A DNA stretch of 64,000 nucleotides. Source: Paraburkholderia phenazinium. GTDB taxonomy: Bacteria; Pseudomonadota; Gammaproteobacteria; Burkholderiales; Burkholderiaceae. The notes beneath the pieces are model-generated. The model worked only from the letters and a program-made list of their open reading frames with translations, was not told where the DNA came from and searched no databases. Of the stretch, positions 60,376 to 64,000 are shown in pieces. Both the position numbers and the translations under genes were made by a program. The stretch lies in NCBI RefSeq assembly GCF_900141745.1, contig NZ_FSRM01000002.1:620001-684000 (forward strand), written 5' to 3'. Every line of letters starts with the position of its first letter. Position 1 is the first letter of the stretch.

Positions 60376-61003
60376 ATTGCACCTCTTAAAAAGTGAGAAA
60401 AATAGCTGCTTCTGTCCTGGTTGCCGGGCATTTACACCAGAACCTCACTTCGAGGCCTGACGCTGCTTGTGTTGCGGATTACTGCGCTCTTCAAGTTTTG
60501 GCACTTCAGCCGAGCTGGGCTGTGGCGGTTAGCCAAGTTGGCAATCTAATCGAAAATTTCACGCCTGACAAGCCCCTGTCGACAGCCCCTGTCGAACGAC
60601 GGCAAGACACTGGAAGCTGTGTGCGGGTAGTCGCTGATTTGCGACCGTTTGCGGCGGCGCCGGACGCGTGTCCGCCCAGGCACTCGTGACTAACGAGTAG
60701 CGATGAGCTCGTGACCGGCGTCGAGCAGTCGGGACTTTACTTCCGGCCAACATGCCCTCCTGGTCACATCGTGGCCGTCTGTGCCGTCAACGCGAATGCT
60801 CCGTCCGCTAGTGGTCGATAGGCAAAGAGCATCCAGCCACTCCAATCAAGCAACGTCCCCGGCTTCAGGGCCAACGGAAACGTGCAACTCTCCAGCAAAC
60901 TTCGCGCGCACGATGACGCCTACGCGAAAATAGGCAACAAGATCTTCAAGCGACGCTCTCACGACGGCTTCGCGACCTTAATCAAGCAGCGCCGCTTTTT
61001 TAG
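60376..61003. other. gene-poor region with a 13-bp tandem repeat
   Basis: No convincing gene. AGCCCCTGTCGAC (60571-60583) is followed directly by AGCCCCTGTCGAA (60584-60596). Short open frames exist on both strands but lack starts, ribosome-binding sites or recognisable families. Confidence 0.4.
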
Positions 61004-61231
61004 ATCGGGCCAACTTGCACGCTCGGTAACGTCGCACCCTGCGTAGGCGAGTTCACGCGAGCCGCGTCTGCGTTCGATCGGTTGCTCACACGGATCGAAG
61101 AATCGATGGTGGCTGTCCGCCAATCCACCGAGTCTGTCGTCCGTGCCACCGGAGAGATCGTGGCCAGTATCCTGGACTTATTCTCTCGCACGGAGCAGCA
61201 AGCTGCATCGCTTGAGCAGACCCGCCTGTAG
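61004..61231 (+). pseudogene. remnant coding segment without a start
   Basis: One frame, opened after a TAG at 61001 and closed by TAG at 61229, encodes VGEFTRAASAFDRLLTRIEESMVAVRQSTESVVRATGEIVASILDLFSRTEQQAASLEQTRL. The helical, amphipathic composition looks like real protein, but there is no plausible upstream start. It is probably the tail of a truncated gene. It ends 12 bases before the XRE gene. Confidence 0.35.
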
Positions 61232-61243
61232 CAACTGACCCTT

Positions 61244-61729
61244 ATGTCCGTAGAACGTAGGACGGACATCGAGGGGAACTCGCATCTCCCTCCGGCCGTA
61301 CGTGAACCTGAACCCGTCGCCTCCTCACAATGCCGCCTGGGTTCCGTCTTCGCCGGCAATGTTCGGCGAAGACACATTGAACTGGGCTTCTCCCAAGAGG
61401 CGCTTGCAGAGCGGGCCAGCGTGCATCGTACTTACGTCCGGATGTTGGAGCGGGGCGAGAAGAACGTGACGATCTACAACATCGAACGTATTGCTGATGC
61501 TCTTGAGGCGGAGCCTGCTTCGCTGTTACATCGGTGCAGGGAAGCCCGGAAGCGATACGGTCCGAGGAGCATCTTCATCTCGCTGTTACGTCCAGTTATA
61601 TCGTCTTCGGGGATAAGCGGACGTTATTCTTGCGTGTCCTTCGGTCGTACGCAGAGACGAAAGGCGCTCTCGCTGCGAAGGCGCTCTTCTCGCCGCCGAC
61701 TCTTCGCGACTCGCTCGCCGGCTTCCTGA
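61244..61729 (+). CDS. XRE-family regulator with aberrant C-terminus
   Basis: A 161-residue frame. Residues 31-92 (RLGSVFAGNVRRRHIELGFSQEALAERASVHRTYVRMLERGEKNVTIYNIERIADALEAEPASLL) are a clear Cro/C1-type helix-turn-helix. After about residue 98 the frame runs into DNA that, in another frame, encodes the end of a TetR protein, so the last 60 residues are not natural. The regulator itself may still be functional as a truncated or extended form. Confidence 0.6.
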   Translation: MSVERRTDIEGNSHLPPAVREPEPVASSQCRLGSVFAGNVRRRHIELGFSQEALAERASVHRTYVRMLERGEKNVTIYNIERIADALEAEPASLLHRCREARKRYGPRSIFISLLRPVISSSGISGRYSCVSFGRTQRRKALSLRRRSSRRRLFATRSPAS

Positions 61730-62073
61730 GGAACGCTGTAGAAACTGCGACCGAGGAAGGATCAGCCCCGGGGTGTCTTCTGGTGTGCGTTGCGCCGCTC
61801 GTGGACGATGCTGAGGTCCGGCAGTTCGTGTTGGACGCCGTAGCTGCCGCTGCGGCGCTTGTGGAACGCCGTTTCTGCGACGCGATCAGCGCGGGAGAAG
61901 TCCGGTCTGACTTTCCCGTAGCCGCGCGCGCGAGCCAGGTCCTCGACCTTGGCCGCGGTCTGACGATGCGTGCACAGATGGGCACGTCGCGTAAGACGCT
62001 CCTCAAAGACACTGAGGAAGCGGCCGACTTGGTGCTACTACCGCGGCGTGGAACTGCGACGCCAGAAAGTTGA
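61534..62073 (+). pseudogene. C-terminal part of a TetR-family regulator
   Basis: The frame reads VTSSYIVFGDKRTLFLRVLRSYAETKGALAAKALFSPPTLRDSLAGFLRNAVETATEEGSAPGCLLVCVAPL. YIVFGDKRTLF is the junction between the TetR DNA-binding domain (after the recognition helix) and its ligand domain. Everything before it, about 45 residues of helix-turn-helix, is missing and replaced by the XRE gene. The rest of the ligand domain is intact. Confidence 0.65.
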
Positions 62074-62963
62074 CGCCGGCGTTAAAGGGCGTTGCGGGGC
62101 AGTAGGCTTTGATAGTTGCCGATCCGCGCGCCCTCAAACCCGATCAATCGTTTCCCGTTTGGGATAGGAGGGATCACCTTGATTTCAAAGTCGAAGCCCG
62201 AGAGCCAGTTGACCCCAAGCGCGCTCCCTCTCGGGTGGCGATTCGCGGCAGCATGAGTTGCCCATGCTCTCGAAATCGTCGCGCGCAATCTCGGCAACTG
62301 GAAACCCCGCGGCATCGAACGGCTTGTCTGTGAGACCTCCGAATCTGACCTCAAGATGCTCCTGGTCGTACTGCAGAACGACTCCCGCGTCGCATCAGTG
62401 TGCTTTTTTGCGGTGACCTGAACTTTTGGGCAACCTTTGCATCACGCCCGACCATTACGAAGTGCTCCATGTTTGACGCTTCGGCGCCAACAAGTTTGCG
62501 CGATATCTATGGAGCCAACGTCGATATCGACGGCGGCACCCGCTGGGATGCGCCGATTTTGCAACATCTCGCGGAGACGAGAAATCGGTGTTCTGCCGGT
62601 GCTGTCGAACAGCACCGGCAGAGGTGTAGAACTTCACCCATCGGCCAGCCACCCACGTGAGGGTACATGGTCGCGGCTTACGGAGAGCTCACGCCTTCTT
62701 GGGGCAGAAAGAGACACGGCGGGACCGGTCCAGCAGGCCCATCCGCCTGCACCTCGCGAACAGTGCGTATAGCCAACGGTTCTCGGCCGAGCGTCACGCC
62801 GATCTGCCGGTACGTGTCACATCGTTGCTTGATCGGCAACGATTCGAGCGCGGGCGCCCTACTCGCAGCGATGGAAGCGAGCCGCTCGCGCACGTCGGGC
62901 GCGAGCGAATGAAGCAACCTGCAGACGTTTTCTCTGGCAACGCCCCGATGGAATTGCCAGCTC
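62074..62963. other. gene-poor, probably decayed region before the porin
   Basis: No convincing gene. A minus-strand frame at 62678-62995 (RLLHSLAPDVRERLASIAASRAPALESLPIKQRCDTYRQIGVTLG) and another at 62082-62354 (GFDFEIKVIPPIPNGKRLIGFEGARIGNYQSLLPRNAL) have protein-like composition but lack starts. They may be gene remnants. A strong hairpin lies at 62592-62622. Confidence 0.4.
62592..62622. repeat. perfect 14-bp inverted repeat
   Basis: TCTGCCGGTGCTGT - CGA - ACAGCACCGGCAGA forms a perfect 14-bp stem with a 3-base loop. No U-run follows on either strand, so a simple terminator is not certain; it may be a recombination or protein-binding site. Confidence 0.7.
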
Positions 62964-64000
62964 TCAGAAACGCGTCTGGACGCCAATGCGCCCAATGAAC
63001 TGCGACGCGCTGCTCGATGTCACCATCACGTCATTGATCTGCGCCGCCGCACCCTGGTTTGCGCGCTGATAGAGGGCTGCCACGTAGACGCCGGTACGCT
63101 TCGACAACTGGTAGTTCACCGTCGCGGTGAGCTGGTGCGCGTGGTTGTCGTCGACCACCTCGTTGCCCTTCATGTACATGTACGCGCCGCTCAGCGACCA
63201 CTCCGGCGCGATCTGCCACATGCCGCCCAGTTCGGCCTGCCAGACCTGGCCGCCGTTCAGCTCGTTACGCACTGCCGTATAGAGCGCGGTGGCAGTAACG
63301 GAGCCGATCCGGTAGTGCGCGCCGACACCCCAGTTGCGCACGCTGTCCTGTGCACCCGAGACCGCCGTCTTCACCTGCGTGTACGCAGCGTTCGCGCCGA
63401 ATGCGCCGTGCGTGTAGTTGATCCCCGCGCTCACGCCGCTGTTCGAACCGAACGAACCTGCGACGCCGCCGAAGCCATACATCGCACCCGCGGAGAAGCC
63501 GCCATAGCTCATGCTCTGATACTTCACCGAGTTGTTGACGCCGACGCCTGCCATGCGGTCCCAGTCGAATGCGCCCGTGGGATTGTCTGGCAACGCGAGC
63601 TTCGCGAACGGCCCATTGCGGAAGTCATAGATGCCCTGCGTATAGATCGCCGCGTCGTCCAGCCCGAAGAACAGCGAATCGGTCATGAAGTCATACTGGT
63701 TGCCGAAGGTGAGCCGGCCGTAGCGCTCGTCGTCGAGACCGACAAATGCCTCGCGGCTGAACAGGCTGCCGCCCGGCATGAACGATCCCGTGCCCATCTC
63801 GAACTGGTTTGTCAGCACCAAGATGGCATGCGTGCCGCCGCCCAGATCTTCCTTACCGGTGAACTTCAGCAGGTTCGGCACGGCAACGCCGTCGTCGAAC
63901 TTCAGCACGTGGCCGCCGCCTTCGTTGCTGACATAGGACACGCCGGCATCGAGCAGGCCGCTGAGCGTAACGTTGCTTTGCGCGTACGCATGACACGCGA
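62964..64000 (-). CDS. trimeric outer-membrane porin, Gram-negative OmpC/Omp32 type (5' end outside the window)
   Basis: The open frame runs to the right edge; 345 residues are visible, ending with IGRIGVQTRF, where the terminal Phe is the outer-membrane sorting signal. Near the edge the frame reads ACHAYAQSNVTLSGLLDAGVSYVS: the end of a signal peptide (cleavage after AYA) and the first beta strand. GSLFSREAFVGLDDERYGRLTFGNQYDFM is the family's L3-like segment. This is a general diffusion porin, very common in Burkholderia. Confidence 0.92.
   Translation of the reverse strand, partial: ACHAYAQSNVTLSGLLDAGVSYVSNEGGGHVLKFDDGVAVPNLLKFTGKEDLGGGTHAILVLTNQFEMGTGSFMPGGSLFSREAFVGLDDERYGRLTFGNQYDFMTDSLFFGLDDAAIYTQGIYDFRNGPFAKLALPDNPTGAFDWDRMAGVGVNNSVKYQSMSYGGFSAGAMYGFGGVAGSFGSNSGVSAGINYTHGAFGANAAYTQVKTAVSGAQDSVRNWGVGAHYRIGSVTATALYTAVRNELNGGQVWQAELGGMWQIAPEWSLSGAYMYMKGNEVVDDNHAHQLTATVNYQLSKRTGVYVAALYQRANQGAAAQINDVMVTSSSASQFIGRIGVQTRF

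Noticed and set aside
60393..60689. 98-codon plus-strand frame
   Set aside because: A signal-like start (MRKIAASVLVAG) but no ribosome-binding site, a tandem repeat inside and no family; treated as gene-poor DNA.
62678..62995. 105-codon minus-strand frame before the porin
   Set aside because: Its start lies inside the porin gene and no family is recognised. Possibly a gene remnant, but not supportable as a gene.

Overview
This is a GC-rich stretch of a betaproteobacterial chromosome, most likely Burkholderiaceae of the Paraburkholderia/Burkholderia type. The evidence is the combination of a C-terminal-Phe trimeric porin, a small DUF4148-like exported protein, hopanoid side-chain (hpn) genes, a complete aryl-polyene type II PKS operon, and many AraC/GntR/OmpR-type regulators. 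I recognised no rRNA, tRNA, CRISPR array or intact insertion sequence. GC content was judged by eye, not computed.

Layout. 1-3365: end of a YcaQ-like DNA glycosylase gene, a small unknown gene, an EamA permease and an AraC regulator. 3403-10852: a minus-strand catabolic operon (class V aminotransferase, MFS permease, FAH-type hydratase, FAD/Fe-S dehydrogenase) divergent from a GntR/FCD repressor; a palindromic operator lies at each end of the shared intergenic region. 10873-20489: accessory and housekeeping genes with long gaps: orphan HigA-like antitoxin, a decayed Na+/H+ antiporter, GlxA-type regulator, SDR, IlvD/Edd dehydratase with a DapA-family partner, RHH/H1-like protein, OmpA-family protein, mini-lipoprotein, NodB-type deacetylase.

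20752-36942 (with tail genes to about 40100): an aryl-polyene (APE) operon in the same order as the known apeC-apeR genes. It encodes chain-length factor, acyltransferase, two ACPs, membrane protein, a fused AMP-ligase/dehydratase, a fused glycosyltransferase/acyltransferase, thioesterase, LolA-like carrier, MMPL exporter, three ketosynthases, dehydratase and ketoreductase. It also carries its own MIO-type aromatic ammonia-lyase. Two paralogous exported proteins, a methyltransferase and a flavin-dependent halogenase-like enzyme follow. Together they would make, tailor and export an aromatic-headed polyene lipid to the outer membrane.

40138-46502: MazG-like pyrophosphohydrolase and Fur-family regulator, then a hopanoid side-chain operon (two HpnI-type glycosyltransferases, radical-SAM HpnJ, HpnL-like membrane protein) with no hpnK in view. 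46873-55180: an RND tripartite efflux pump divergent from a heavy-metal-type two-component system. 55204-58544: DUF4148-like protein and a second two-component system, divergent from a four-repeat membrane protein behind a phased CTTAAG-type box. 58545-62963: a patchy, partly decayed region with short repeats, an orphan gene, an XRE/TetR chimera and a large hairpin. The right edge holds a porin cut by the window end.

The most unusual signal is a dispersed intergenic 16-mer, CCYGRAANNNCTCACC. I count 17 copies on both strands, all outside intact genes. They include two three-copy arrays, 39 kb apart and in opposite orientation, with almost the same internal spacing. I do not recognise it as a described repeat family.
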